Shown: positions 35,772 to 45,389 of the stretch, one piece after another
Numbering within the stretch: the first letter of the stretch is position 1
Layout of the letters: every line of letters starts with the position of its first letter
Assembly: GCF_010646885.2 (NCBI RefSeq)
Contig: NZ_CP050700.1
Location: 1,309,501 to 1,373,500, forward strand
Length of the DNA: 64,000 bases
From: Desulfopila sp. IMCC35008
GTDB lineage: Bacteria; Desulfobacterota; Desulfobulbia; Desulfobulbales; Desulfocapsaceae
Direction of reading: 5' to 3'
Translations under genes and position numbers: made by a program
The notes under the pieces: model-generated
The model's database searches: none
The model's input: the letters and a program-made list of their open reading frames with translations, nothing else
Told to the model about the DNA's origin: nothing

Positions 35772-37193
35772 ATGAATATACAAACGCAAATAGTTGAAAA
35801 TCTTCAAAAGATAGTGGGAGTCCAGAATATCTCAGTTTCCACAGCAGACAGGATAACCCATTCATATGATGCCACGCAGCAGAAACACCTGCCTGATATC
35901 GTGGTCTATGCGGAGAACACCGGTCAGGTGAGTGATGTTATGAAACTTGCCAACGAGAACAGGATACCCGTGTTACCACGGGGAGCCGGCTCCGGTTTTA
36001 CCGGTGGCACTTTGCCGATTCACGGTGGGATTGTTCTCGTCTTAACCCGGATGGATTCGATCCTTGATATCGACACGGAAAACCTGGTGGCGGTTGTGGA
36101 GCCGGGTGTTGTCACGGCAGAGCTGCAGAGGCAGGTTGAAAAACTGGGACTCTTTTATCCTCCAGATCCCGCCTCAAAGGAGTTTAGTACCATGGGCGGT
36201 AACGTGGCAGAATGTGCAGGTGGACCACGCTGTGTAAAATACGGAGTAACCAAGGACTACATAATGGGTCTTGAGGTTGTGACCCCCGCAGGCGAGGTTC
36301 TGACAACAGGCGGCGAGACCCTGAAGAACGTAGTCGGCTATGACCTGACCAAACTATTTGTGGGGTCGGAAGGGACACTTGGTATTGTGACAAAGATTAT
36401 TGTCAAGCTTTTACCAAAACCGGAAGCCAAGAAAACGATGTTGGTGCAGTTTACCACTATTGATGGTGCGGCCCAGTCTGTGTCGGCCATTGTGGGAGCC
36501 AAGATCATTCCGACCACTCTCGAATTTATGGATGCAGCAACTATTGGCTGCATACGCGATGTCTCCACAATCCCGATAGCCGAAGAGTGTAAAGCAATAC
36601 TTATCATCGAGGTGGATGGCGAGCAGGATGTTCTGGGCCGGCAGGCAGCTAAAATCCTATCTGTTATCGAACCTTTCGGCATTCTTGATACCCGTATTGC
36701 GGAAACCCATGAAGAGTCGGAAGAGATCTGGCAGGTACGTCGTATTGTGAGTCCGAGTCTGAGGAAGGTGAACCCGGACAAGTTTAATGAGGATATTGTT
36801 GTACCCCGCTCCAAGGTGCCTGATATGATTCGTGCCCTTGAAGCGTTGTCAGAAGAGTATGGTGTCCCAATCGTCAATTTCGGTCATGCCGGGGACGGAA
36901 ACATCCATGTCAACGCGATGGTCGACCTTGCTGTCGAGGGCATGGAGGAAAAGGTGGAAGAACTCATGGCCAGGATATTTCAGGCGGCGGTCGACTTACG
37001 AGGGGCTATTTCGGGCGAACATGGTATCGGCACTTCCAAGGCCAGGTTCATGAATATGGAGTATGACCGGACCACTATCGATTATATGCAGCGAATTAAA
37101 AAAGTCTGGGATCCGAACAACATCCTGAACCCAGGCAAGATTTTCCTTGAGCACTATCCGGAGACAGGAACAGAAAGGCAGGCAGGACAATGA
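35772..37193 (+). CDS. glcD: FAD-linked 2-hydroxyacid dehydrogenase subunit (GlcD type)
   Basis: 473 residues. FAD-binding PCMH domain at about 35-215 (VLPRGAGSGFTGGTLPIHGG), then the FAD-oxidase C-terminal domain with VNFGHAGDGNIHVNAMVD and ISGEHGIGTSKA. It oxidises glycolate or D-lactate and feeds the Fe-S subunit encoded next. Its last four bases overlap the start of that gene (ATGA), so the two are coupled. It resembles the first half of the fused oxidoreductase at 2.2-5.8 kb. Lactate is a common substrate in this group of bacteria, but glycolate cannot be excluded. Confidence 0.9.
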   Translation: MNIQTQIVENLQKIVGVQNISVSTADRITHSYDATQQKHLPDIVVYAENTGQVSDVMKLANENRIPVLPRGAGSGFTGGTLPIHGGIVLVLTRMDSILDIDTENLVAVVEPGVVTAELQRQVEKLGLFYPPDPASKEFSTMGGNVAECAGGPRCVKYGVTKDYIMGLEVVTPAGEVLTTGGETLKNVVGYDLTKLFVGSEGTLGIVTKIIVKLLPKPEAKKTMLVQFTTIDGAAQSVSAIVGAKIIPTTLEFMDAATIGCIRDVSTIPIAEECKAILIIEVDGEQDVLGRQAAKILSVIEPFGILDTRIAETHEESEEIWQVRRIVSPSLRKVNPDKFNEDIVVPRSKVPDMIRALEALSEEYGVPIVNFGHAGDGNIHVNAMVDLAVEGMEEKVEELMARIFQAAVDLRGAISGEHGIGTSKARFMNMEYDRTTIDYMQRIKKVWDPNNILNPGKIFLEHYPETGTERQAGQ

Positions 37194-38446
37194 GCAGGAA
37201 TAAGTCATTACATGATTTTGAAGAGATTATCCGGGAGTGCGTCAAATGTGGAGTATGCCAGGCCCACTGCCCGGCCTATATAGCAACCAAAAAAGAAGGT
37301 GCGGTAGCACGTGGTAAGATTACCCTGGCAGCGGCACTGCTCGATGGTGAAACCGGCCTGGAAGAACGATTGCAACAGGACATGTCCATGTGTTTGATGT
37401 GCGGGTCCTGTGTTTCCAAGTGCCCGAACAAAGTTCCCACTCACGAGATAGTGGGCGCTGTACGCAGGGAGTTTGCAGATAAACAGGGTCTCTCCTGGAT
37501 TGGTAAAGGGGTTTCGACAGTGATCGGCTCAAAGGCGCTGATGAAGACGCTGAGCAAGGGTGGGGCGATGTTTTCCCCGCTGATCCTCAAAAAACTACCA
37601 GAAACCAGCGGGTTACGGTTGCGCCTGTTTCAAGCGCCGGGCATGAAAGGTCGGACCGTGCCCCCCATCGCTTTTAAGAACCTGTTTAACCGGATCCCCG
37701 AGTTCGTCGAAGGGGAACCGGATAAGCCGATTATCGGCTTTTTTGCCGGCTGTGCAATCACCTATATGTATCCGGAGATCGGTGAGAAGATGGTTCAGAT
37801 TCTCAATCGTATGGGCTTTTCGGTATATACCCCAAAAGGTCAGCAGTGCTGCGGTATTCCGGCTCTTTCATCCGGAAACGGAGATTTGGTGGAGGAGCTT
37901 TCCGATACCAACATGACCGCCTTCAAGGAGCGTGAGGTGAGTCATATCGTTACGGCCTGTGCTTCCTGCAACGGCGGTATCGGGGAATATTACCACACCA
38001 TGAAAGGTGATCATGACGATTTCACCAACAAGGTCGTCGATTTCAGCGTTTTCCTGAAAGAGCAGGGATTGTTTGAGACATTGACCGCCATGGAAAAGAA
38101 GGAGCAACGTACCCGGGTTACCTATCACGATCCATGCCATTTGAAAGTCCAGGGGATTACCAGGGAACCCCGTGAATTATTGCGCTCCCTGCCCAATGTC
38201 GATTTTGTCGAGATGGAATATAGCTCTGCCTGTTGCGGCCTGGGGGGCACATTTTCAGTCTACCATTATGATACCTCAAAGGAGATCGGAGCCCGCAAGA
38301 TGCCCGGTCTAAAAGAGAGCGGTGCGGAGCAGATCGTCACCGGCTGCCCTGGTTGTATCATGCAGCTGCAGGACAGTATCAATCATGCCGGTCTGCCGGT
38401 AAAAGCTGTTCATCTGCTGGATCTGGTTGCGGAAGCGTTGCGGTAA
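37190..38446 (+). CDS. glcF: Fe-S subunit of 2-hydroxyacid dehydrogenase (GlcF type)
   Basis: 418 residues with two 4Fe-4S motifs near the N-terminus (CVKCGVCQAHCPAY and CLMCGSCVSKCPN) and two CCG domains (FFAGCAITYMYPEIGEKM with QQCCGIP; HDPCHLKVQG with ACCGLGGTF). It transfers electrons from the flavin subunit to a membrane quinone or another acceptor. No membrane anchor is visible, as is usual. It is coupled to glcD by a four-base overlap. Confidence 0.9.
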   Translation: MSRNKSLHDFEEIIRECVKCGVCQAHCPAYIATKKEGAVARGKITLAAALLDGETGLEERLQQDMSMCLMCGSCVSKCPNKVPTHEIVGAVRREFADKQGLSWIGKGVSTVIGSKALMKTLSKGGAMFSPLILKKLPETSGLRLRLFQAPGMKGRTVPPIAFKNLFNRIPEFVEGEPDKPIIGFFAGCAITYMYPEIGEKMVQILNRMGFSVYTPKGQQCCGIPALSSGNGDLVEELSDTNMTAFKEREVSHIVTACASCNGGIGEYYHTMKGDHDDFTNKVVDFSVFLKEQGLFETLTAMEKKEQRTRVTYHDPCHLKVQGITREPRELLRSLPNVDFVEMEYSSACCGLGGTFSVYHYDTSKEIGARKMPGLKESGAEQIVTGCPGCIMQLQDSINHAGLPVKAVHLLDLVAEALR

Positions 38447-38465
38447 GCTGTCCTTTTGTCAGGGG

Positions 38466-41006
38466 TTATTGCGATAAATTGTCCAGCAGCCATATTGCCT
38501 CTGCGATCCCGATGCGTGAATCGCTGTTTATATCTGTCGGCAGGCTGGTGCAGTTGCTCATATCTGGTTGTTCACCGGTTGTGATCCGGAGTATGGCGAT
38601 GACATCCTGAAGATCGGCATCTCCGTCGCAATCAACATCTCCGGCAACCTCTGCCGCTTCGATATCGAGATAGTTGATATAGCCGATCTTCTCATATTTC
38701 CCCATAACCATGGTCAGTTTCCTGTCCCGGACAGTTACCTGTTTTGTCCGGGTTATCCAGCTGTTGCTGGTCTCCTCGTCTTCCATGAAGACCACGCCTT
38801 CGATGGAGATGTTCTGATATCGCGGTGTACTCCGTGAGCCGGCAACAGCCGTGACGTTATAGGTACCGTTTGGCAGGTCAAATTCAAAGACGTCGTGGCG
38901 ACCCCAACTGTCTATAACTGAACTTCCCAGCAATTCCTTTGGTTGTGGGTCGATCCATTGGTCCCAGTGGGCATAGAAGCCTGAATCCGGTACTTCCGCC
39001 GCTGGTATCCAGCCATACCCGTCGGTGGTGTTATACTCACTGTTCCCAATCTTCATATAGGTGTTCCCATTGACGATGAGGGGGGTGGCGGTAGGTTCAC
39101 CGGTCGGGTTCTGGAAGTTGATATAATAATCTTCCGGTGCACCTTCCGAGCGCGGATGAACACTGGATGGAGTCAGGTTGGGAATAGTTGCAATCTCTCC
39201 GCCAAGTTTCTGGCCTATAACCTTACGCAGGTTATAGATAAATGCGCTGTCCCGGCTATAGGCAACTGTATCCCCGATAACCTTGTCTGCCAGGGAATCC
39301 GCCTGGTTTGTCACCCCGGGATAGGGTGCCTGGGAGTTGTTCAAGAGGTACATATACTCATAGTCTTCAAGTCCGTCCCGCAACATCTCAAGACGGATAG
39401 AGGAGACAAAACGATGGTTGTTCGAACCGTAAGAGATAGGTGAACTGTTCTCAGATGGCGGATACATAAGGAAACGATTCCCGTTTTGTCCATAGTCCAT
39501 CGGTGTTGTCCAGGGATTGGGCGTCCAGGTGTTAAACTGGTAGTAGGCAATGCCGCTTAACCGGTATTTCCAGAGGAACCAGCCTGTAAGTTTACCCTCG
39601 ATTCCCGGATGATCGATGGTTATCGGGTTGAACCGCGGCAGTCGGGTACCATGCAGGAAATAGATCCAGCTTTCCTCATTATGGTTTGTTAACCGATCCC
39701 AGGAGACTGCCGGATTAAATTGAAGACCGAAGTGTGCCAGCCAGATATCGATCTTTGATCCGCTAAAGGCCGGGTGGTTGTATATCTCTGGTTTGGGCTC
39801 TTCCGAAACCATCAGCTTGAGGTTTGGAGCCACATTTTTCAACTCCTGTGAATACCAGGCTACCGCATCGTAATCTGCCTGATCCTGCGGTTCATTGGCC
39901 ATATAATAGTAGGCTTCGTCCAGGTAATTGAGACTTTGCAGATAATTCTGGAGGGCGGTGATATATTCAAACCACTTCGTGTTGTAGGCGGAGTTCGGGT
40001 TGTTGGCGGTATACCAGTCCCCCGCACTTCGTGTTTGTCCGCAGAAGGGGGATGGGCGCTGATCCGACGAGGCGTCATTATTTTGAAACGTTGCGGCCAT
40101 AAACGATGGAAACCCGGTATCACCGTTAAACGGTGACTCAAAGTGACCTGACATCAAGCCGCTGCCGTCCAGAAATCGTGCCGCAGGCTGTTCAAAACCC
40201 CATATCCCATCATTATCTGTGAAGGTTCCGTTACAATCATAATTGATATAAGGACCGCCGCCGGTTGAGGTGATACCACCAGACCAGAGTACAGATTTTG
40301 GGGTAAGTCGATGGTCAATAAGAAATTGTTTGATCTTGTCGACGTAGAGCCAGTAATCGTCATTGGTCCCTTCTACACCATAATGGGTAAGGATAGTGTT
40401 GTGGTTGATGTTCATCTGCGATTTGACATGCAGTTCTTCCGGCAGCATGAAGTCGAAGACGTGAAGATGGATGGGGATCGAGACCGTACCAATGGTGATC
40501 GTTGTAGTGTAATCACCGGCAGGGGTTGTCTTCGGTACGTAAACATTGACCCAGAAAGAGGTGTTTTGGTTTGTAGTGACAGGGATGCTGTCACCGTTCT
40601 CAATGGGCCATAGCGGGTCAGGGTTCAGCCCTGTTCTGCCGAAATAGTCGGTAACTGTGCTGATGTTGACATATTTGACGACTGATAATTCTGTCTTGAT
40701 ACCGGAGCCGAAGGTGCCCATGGTGACAATAAAACTGCCTGAGGCAGAAGGCTTTAGGATAACCTGGAACGGTTCGAACTCGTTTTTTGCACAATAAATC
40801 CGGATGGCTGAACCTGAGTCGGAAGGAACCGGGGCATCTCTGAATATTTTTTCGGCAGGCGGTGCAATCCATATTTGACCTTCATCGGAAGATTGCTCCA
40901 TTCGGAAGGTCATTTTCTCAAGTTCCGTGGTACTGGCTGGTTTTACAGCCAGGAGAACAAGGAAAACCAGTCGATGGAAGGCGAGGAATTGTCGTAAATG
41001 TCTCAT
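38466..41006 (-). CDS. Secreted DUF4091 protein with a C-terminal dockerin-like module
   Basis: 846 residues with a signal peptide (FHRLVFLVLLAVKPAS). Domain order: an N-terminal beta-sandwich (about 60-190), a central glycoside-hydrolase-like region with DUF4091 ending near 560 (VSSIRLEMLRDGLEDYEYMY), a lectin/CBM-like beta domain (about 620-775), and a two-loop dockerin-like end (GDVDCDGDADLQDVIAILRI and TDINSDSRIGIAEAIWLLDN). Dockerins bind calcium and often cohesin; no cohesin gene is visible, so here the module may only be a calcium-stabilised attachment. DUF4091 proteins are linked to sugar-polymer degradation, but catalytic residues cannot be assigned. It ends close to glcF (20 bases, convergent). 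The small membrane-anchored gene at 41.0-41.5 kb precedes it on the same strand. Confidence 0.8.
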   Translation of the reverse strand: MRHLRQFLAFHRLVFLVLLAVKPASTTELEKMTFRMEQSSDEGQIWIAPPAEKIFRDAPVPSDSGSAIRIYCAKNEFEPFQVILKPSASGSFIVTMGTFGSGIKTELSVVKYVNISTVTDYFGRTGLNPDPLWPIENGDSIPVTTNQNTSFWVNVYVPKTTPAGDYTTTITIGTVSIPIHLHVFDFMLPEELHVKSQMNINHNTILTHYGVEGTNDDYWLYVDKIKQFLIDHRLTPKSVLWSGGITSTGGGPYINYDCNGTFTDNDGIWGFEQPAARFLDGSGLMSGHFESPFNGDTGFPSFMAATFQNNDASSDQRPSPFCGQTRSAGDWYTANNPNSAYNTKWFEYITALQNYLQSLNYLDEAYYYMANEPQDQADYDAVAWYSQELKNVAPNLKLMVSEEPKPEIYNHPAFSGSKIDIWLAHFGLQFNPAVSWDRLTNHNEESWIYFLHGTRLPRFNPITIDHPGIEGKLTGWFLWKYRLSGIAYYQFNTWTPNPWTTPMDYGQNGNRFLMYPPSENSSPISYGSNNHRFVSSIRLEMLRDGLEDYEYMYLLNNSQAPYPGVTNQADSLADKVIGDTVAYSRDSAFIYNLRKVIGQKLGGEIATIPNLTPSSVHPRSEGAPEDYYINFQNPTGEPTATPLIVNGNTYMKIGNSEYNTTDGYGWIPAAEVPDSGFYAHWDQWIDPQPKELLGSSVIDSWGRHDVFEFDLPNGTYNVTAVAGSRSTPRYQNISIEGVVFMEDEETSNSWITRTKQVTVRDRKLTMVMGKYEKIGYINYLDIEAAEVAGDVDCDGDADLQDVIAILRITTGEQPDMSNCTSLPTDINSDSRIGIAEAIWLLDNLSQ

Positions 41007-41041
41007 TGAGTTGTTGAGCAGGAAAGTGGAAGACTTATTGA

Positions 41042-41506
41042 CTACATTCCTGAATCCTTTAAGTTACTGCATAATTGAACCTGGTCCTGGGTTTTCTGTA
41101 GAAAGACCATGTAGTTTTCATCGTCTCCCTGCTGCAGGTACAGGGAGGCTGTGTGCCTGTAGATCACAGCAAGTTCGCATTCCAGGCGTCTTCGGGAGGT
41201 TTGTGAGTCCGCCTCATCCTGTTTTTCCAGTTTTGCCAGTTCGTGCTCAAGGTCCTGTTCAAAGTGCTGTAATGTATTTATCGCCGACATGAAATCCATC
41301 GTCGGCAGTTGTGGATACAGATTCTCGCTTCTAAAGCGGACCCATTCAAAAGGTTCCTCTTCAGACGAAAAGAAGGCGTGGATGTATTGTTGCAATTCCT
41401 GCCGGTAAAAAAAGACAATAACCAGCATGATGATGACTGTAAGTAACTTTTTCAAAGATTTTCTGCAATTGTCTTGATCTGAGCCAAAATACCAATTCTT
41501 CGACAC
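41042..41506 (-). CDS. Small membrane-anchored hypothetical protein
   Basis: 154 residues with one hydrophobic span (LLTVIIMLVIVFFY, about 21-34) near the N-terminus and a helical, charged exterior part (FEQDLEHELAKLEKQDEADS). It lies 35 bases upstream of the DUF4091 gene on the same strand, so co-transcription is likely. Family not recognised. Confidence 0.55.
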   Translation of the reverse strand: MSKNWYFGSDQDNCRKSLKKLLTVIIMLVIVFFYRQELQQYIHAFFSSEEEPFEWVRFRSENLYPQLPTMDFMSAINTLQHFEQDLEHELAKLEKQDEADSQTSRRRLECELAVIYRHTASLYLQQGDDENYMVFLQKTQDQVQLCSNLKDSGM

Positions 41507-41751
41507 ACTCCTTCGTACGGTTTATAAAGAATCGTGTAGTAGTGTTAGTATGTTACGTTTTATACCATGATCCAGGTGGCTGAAACAATGATAATCGGGG
41601 TGCTTTCATCAGGATACGGTTGAGGCTGGTCTGTTTTCTACGCTATATTCAGGAACCGGTGCAGGTTTCACCTTTATTTTTCAGCGGAATACTGTTACCT
41701 GTTTCGGGTTGATGCTGTTTATCGGAAGAAGTCAATATACTGATCAAAACT

Positions 41752-43176
41752 ATGAAAAAATATCTTTTACTTATAGCTGTTGTTGTCTTGTTAGTTGTCC
41801 CCGAAACGGGGCAAAGTGGTACAGAACATGAACTCCTCGACTTTGTAGATACAGCCTTGCGTCAAAGTGATGTCGCGTATGATATACGTGATTCAATGAC
41901 GCTCAGTCAGATGGATATTGAGAGTGCCGAGCATACTTTCGATACCAAGATTGTTCCGCTCACGTCCATCGGTTTTACCCAGGGGACCGGTTCCCAGAAA
42001 CTGGGACTTGAACTTCGAAAGGAGATCGAGACAGGGGCTTCCATCAGTTACGGGCTGGTGGGTGACAGGGTGGATGAAGACTCGAATTACGTAGTTGAAA
42101 ACAGTCATGTGGCCCGGGCTTATGTACGGGTGTCTCAGGGATTGTTCCGGCGCTGGGGTAAAGAATATAACCGGACTGATCTGGATGTCGCCGAGCTGAG
42201 GGACCGGCAAAAAAAACTGTCTGCAGCCAAGCAGATGCAGCAACTTATCATGTCTACTGCCAAAAAGTATTACACAATGGTGCTGGAGGATCAATTGTTG
42301 ATCAAATCCAGGGAAGCTCTGAATCGAAGTAAGGAGCATCTGGATTCGGCTGCTTCAAGGCAATCAGTCGGACTTGTCTCGAAGGTGGATGTGTACCGGG
42401 CGGAGCTCGCCATGCTCACCGCGGAGAACGAATTGCAGGTGAGAACCCGGCAGCGGGAAAGGGCAATTGATGATTTCCGGGAGTTGTTGCGTCTATCCAT
42501 GCAGGATGATCTTTCGTGGCAGAAGGAAATATCGAAGATTATACCCGTCATACCTGATACCGAATCTGTAGATGAGGTTATTTTCGATAACCGGCTCGAC
42601 TGGCAGGAGTATTTAATGCGAACCCAGATCTCGAAGCGAGAGAAATACCAGGTCGATCGCAACCTGATGCCTGATGTCGGGCTCAGTTTTACAGTTGAGC
42701 AAAGGGGGGAGGGTGATTCAATTGAAGATGCTGCCGTACTTGATGAGACCAACTGGTCGCTGCAACTTGAGATGAGGTCATCGCTTGATACCTTTAGTGA
42801 GGAATCGGCGTTGTTACGAAAAAAAATGGAGTTGTCAAAGCTGCGCAGGGAAGGGGAGGCGTTAAGGCGACAGATCTCCCGCGAATTACGGGATGGACTG
42901 GCCGATTTGCAGGTGATGGAGAGAAAGCATCAATTGAGTATTCGTCGTCTTGAACAGGCCAAATTGGCTTTGGAGCTGGCCCAGATTCGTTATGAAAAGG
43001 GGCTCAGTGATAATCTCGATGTGATCGACGCGGAGGCCGCATACTCGGATGCCGAACTTTCCATAATGCGCTCGCTTGTCTCCTACAATAATGCGGCTAT
43101 CAGTCTCGCCAGTGTGATGGGTATACTCAATACGGATTGGCTTCGCATGTCGATCAGTCAGGAGGAAACACTGTAA
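41752..43176 (+). CDS. TolC-family outer-membrane channel protein
   Basis: 474 residues with a signal peptide (YLLLIAVVVLLVVPETG). The two OEP repeats of a TolC fold are seen as long amphipathic helices (SREALNRSKEHLDSAASRQS and QAKLALELAQIRYEKGLSDN, the latter a family hallmark). It would form the outer-membrane part of a tripartite exporter with the next three genes. Its stop directly abuts the next ATG. Substrate unknown. Confidence 0.88.
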   Translation: MKKYLLLIAVVVLLVVPETGQSGTEHELLDFVDTALRQSDVAYDIRDSMTLSQMDIESAEHTFDTKIVPLTSIGFTQGTGSQKLGLELRKEIETGASISYGLVGDRVDEDSNYVVENSHVARAYVRVSQGLFRRWGKEYNRTDLDVAELRDRQKKLSAAKQMQQLIMSTAKKYYTMVLEDQLLIKSREALNRSKEHLDSAASRQSVGLVSKVDVYRAELAMLTAENELQVRTRQRERAIDDFRELLRLSMQDDLSWQKEISKIIPVIPDTESVDEVIFDNRLDWQEYLMRTQISKREKYQVDRNLMPDVGLSFTVEQRGEGDSIEDAAVLDETNWSLQLEMRSSLDTFSEESALLRKKMELSKLRREGEALRRQISRELRDGLADLQVMERKHQLSIRRLEQAKLALELAQIRYEKGLSDNLDVIDAEAAYSDAELSIMRSLVSYNNAAISLASVMGILNTDWLRMSISQEETL

Positions 43177-44619
43177 ATGTTGGCTAATTTACAAAAAACG
43201 TACGGCTGGTTGTCGTTGGCTCTCATCGGGTTGGTGGTTGTTTCTGTCCTGGTGATGATGAACGTCTCCGATGAACCCAATGAAAAATCTGGAGTTGCAC
43301 CTGTAAAAGTTGTTCGTGAATCATTTGAGGTTGGTATCACCGAGCGGGGAATTGTACGGCCCGCCAAAATTTCGCCCATTAAATCACAGGTGAGCAGTAA
43401 CCAGGCAAAAATAGTCTGGATGATCAAGGAGGGAAGTGTTGTCAAAGAGGGTGATGTAGTGGCCAGGTTTGATACCAAACCGTTTCTCGATGAACTCTCA
43501 AGGGCGGAGCGGGACAGTGGTGACGCCCAGGCGACACTGATTGCTGCCCAGAAGCTGTTGCTAATGCAGCAGGAAGAGGAGGCAGGGCGGATAGAAGAAG
43601 CTGAGCGAAAAGTTGAGATTGCCGGGATTGATGCCCAGAACATCAAAGAAGGGGCCGGTCCACTTGAGAGAAAACAGGTGGAACAGAGGGTGAAGAAGGC
43701 CGAGCGTGGCTTTCGATTGGCAAAAAGCAATTATGAAGATATGGAAGTGCTTCTTAAGCGCGGACATGCTTCTCTTCGGGAGCGGGACAAGGCGTCTGAC
43801 GAATTGGAGACGGCCCGCGAGCAGTTGAACGTGGCCAGGGAAGAATTATACAATTTTGATACCTATAAATGGCCCAAGATGATTCGCGAGGCGGAGTTGC
43901 TGGTCAATGGTGCCAGTAGTGAATTGCAGCGGGTTAAGGTGACAGCAGAGCTGAAGATCCAGAATAAGAGGGTGCAGGTAGAGAAGTCCAGACGAAATGT
44001 CGCCAACCGCGAGGCTGTGAGAAAAAAAGCGGAAAAGGACCTGGAAAACTGTGAAGTTAAAGCTCCAGCTGACGGTATTCTACTCTACTCCGTGCTGCCG
44101 CGTGAAACGGGACGGAGAAAAATCCAGATTGGTGATTCAGTCTGGGTGGGGCAGACATTTCTGGAAGTTCCAGATACCTCTCAGTTGATAGTTGAAGTAC
44201 AGATCCGGGAGATTGATGTGGCCAAGATTGCGGAAGGGATGCCAGCCAGCGTTGAACTTGACGCCTTTCCCGGTACCAGGTTTTCCGGCGTTGTGGAGGT
44301 GATTGCCTCGCTTGCCGAGGACGATGGCAAGAACAGCAACATTCGCAGATTTTACGCCCGAATCAAGTTGCTTGAAAAGAGTGACAATATCCATGTCGGC
44401 ATGTCCGCCACTGCGGCAATAACCTATCACTCAGTGGTCGATGGATTGACTGTCCCGGTAGGAGCAGTGATGATGAAAGAAGGGAGAACCATGGTTGAAA
44501 GGCATTACCAGGGGGCAGTTGAGCTGATTCAGGTGGAGCTTGGTGCACGCGGAGTTGATCGTGTTGAGGTCCTGTCGGGTCTGAAAGAAGGGGATCTTGT
44601 TAATCCCACACTCTACTGA
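43177..44619 (+). CDS. HlyD/MacA-type periplasmic adaptor protein
   Basis: 480 residues. One N-terminal membrane span (about 10-30), a lipoyl-type hairpin (SSNQAKIVWMIKEGSVVKEG), a long coiled-coil (about 100-285) and a beta-barrel with VPDTSQLIVEVQIREIDVAK. It bridges an inner-membrane pump and TolC. It starts immediately after the TolC stop and is followed 77 bases later by the ABC ATPase. Confidence 0.88.
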   Translation: MLANLQKTYGWLSLALIGLVVVSVLVMMNVSDEPNEKSGVAPVKVVRESFEVGITERGIVRPAKISPIKSQVSSNQAKIVWMIKEGSVVKEGDVVARFDTKPFLDELSRAERDSGDAQATLIAAQKLLLMQQEEEAGRIEEAERKVEIAGIDAQNIKEGAGPLERKQVEQRVKKAERGFRLAKSNYEDMEVLLKRGHASLRERDKASDELETAREQLNVAREELYNFDTYKWPKMIREAELLVNGASSELQRVKVTAELKIQNKRVQVEKSRRNVANREAVRKKAEKDLENCEVKAPADGILLYSVLPRETGRRKIQIGDSVWVGQTFLEVPDTSQLIVEVQIREIDVAKIAEGMPASVELDAFPGTRFSGVVEVIASLAEDDGKNSNIRRFYARIKLLEKSDNIHVGMSATAAITYHSVVDGLTVPVGAVMMKEGRTMVERHYQGAVELIQVELGARGVDRVEVLSGLKEGDLVNPTLY

Positions 44620-44696
44620 TAAAGCACGTACCCCTAAAAGACCATTTATTATCGATCCCGCATACTCAATTCCCGGGATTTCTTCAGCTGGAAAAG

Positions 44697-45389
44697 ATGA
44701 TCCTGACAGCAGAAAAAATAAGTCGCCATTTTGTTATTGGTGAAAGACAGGTTCAGGCTCTCGATACTGTAACATTATCGGTATCGGCCGGGGCATTCCT
44801 TGTTATTACCGGGCCCAGCGGTTCCGGAAAGTCAACGCTCTTGAACCTGCTGAGCGGTTTTGATAAACCGAGTACAGGATCGGTCTGTTTTCATGGGCGC
44901 GGTCTGGAGACATTAGGAAACAGGGAGGCTGCACTATTGCGAAATAAAGCCTTTGGCTTTATTTACCAGACACCTCATTTGCTGGCGGACAAGACCGTGC
45001 TGGAGAACGTGAAGCTCCCTTTTCATTATGGTGAGTGGTGCGATCAGGATGCTGTTACAGACCGTTGTCTGGAGTTGCTCGAATATGTTGGGCTTTCAGA
45101 TCTGACGGACAGGTATCCCTCTACCCTCTCCGGGGGGGAGATGCAGAGGGTGGTTTTTGCCAGGGCCCTGGCCAGGGAGCCGGAGATCATATTTGCCGAT
45201 GAACCGACCGGGAGCCTGGATGCGATGAATGCTGAGAAAATTCTGAAAATGCTGAGAGAACAGACCGAAATGGGCAGAAGTGTTATCATGGTTACCCACG
45301 ATAACGACGCTATACAGTTTGGCAGCTCGCAACTTGTTTTGCGAAAATCACGTTTGGTGGAAAAGGGCCGATGCATTACAGGCAATTGA
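44697..45389 (+). CDS. ABC transporter ATP-binding protein (MacB/LolD type)
   Basis: 230 residues. Walker A GPSGSGKSTLLNLLSG (near 41), Q-loop FGFIYQTPHLL, signature LSGGEMQRV (near 142), Walker B IIFADEPTGSLD and switch His VTHDND. It powers the FtsX-like permease encoded next, whose start overlaps its end by 19 bases. With the TolC and HlyD genes it forms a MacAB-TolC-like exporter for an unknown substrate such as a peptide or lipid. Confidence 0.92.
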   Translation: MILTAEKISRHFVIGERQVQALDTVTLSVSAGAFLVITGPSGSGKSTLLNLLSGFDKPSTGSVCFHGRGLETLGNREAALLRNKAFGFIYQTPHLLADKTVLENVKLPFHYGEWCDQDAVTDRCLELLEYVGLSDLTDRYPSTLSGGEMQRVVFARALAREPEIIFADEPTGSLDAMNAEKILKMLREQTEMGRSVIMVTHDNDAIQFGSSQLVLRKSRLVEKGRCITGN

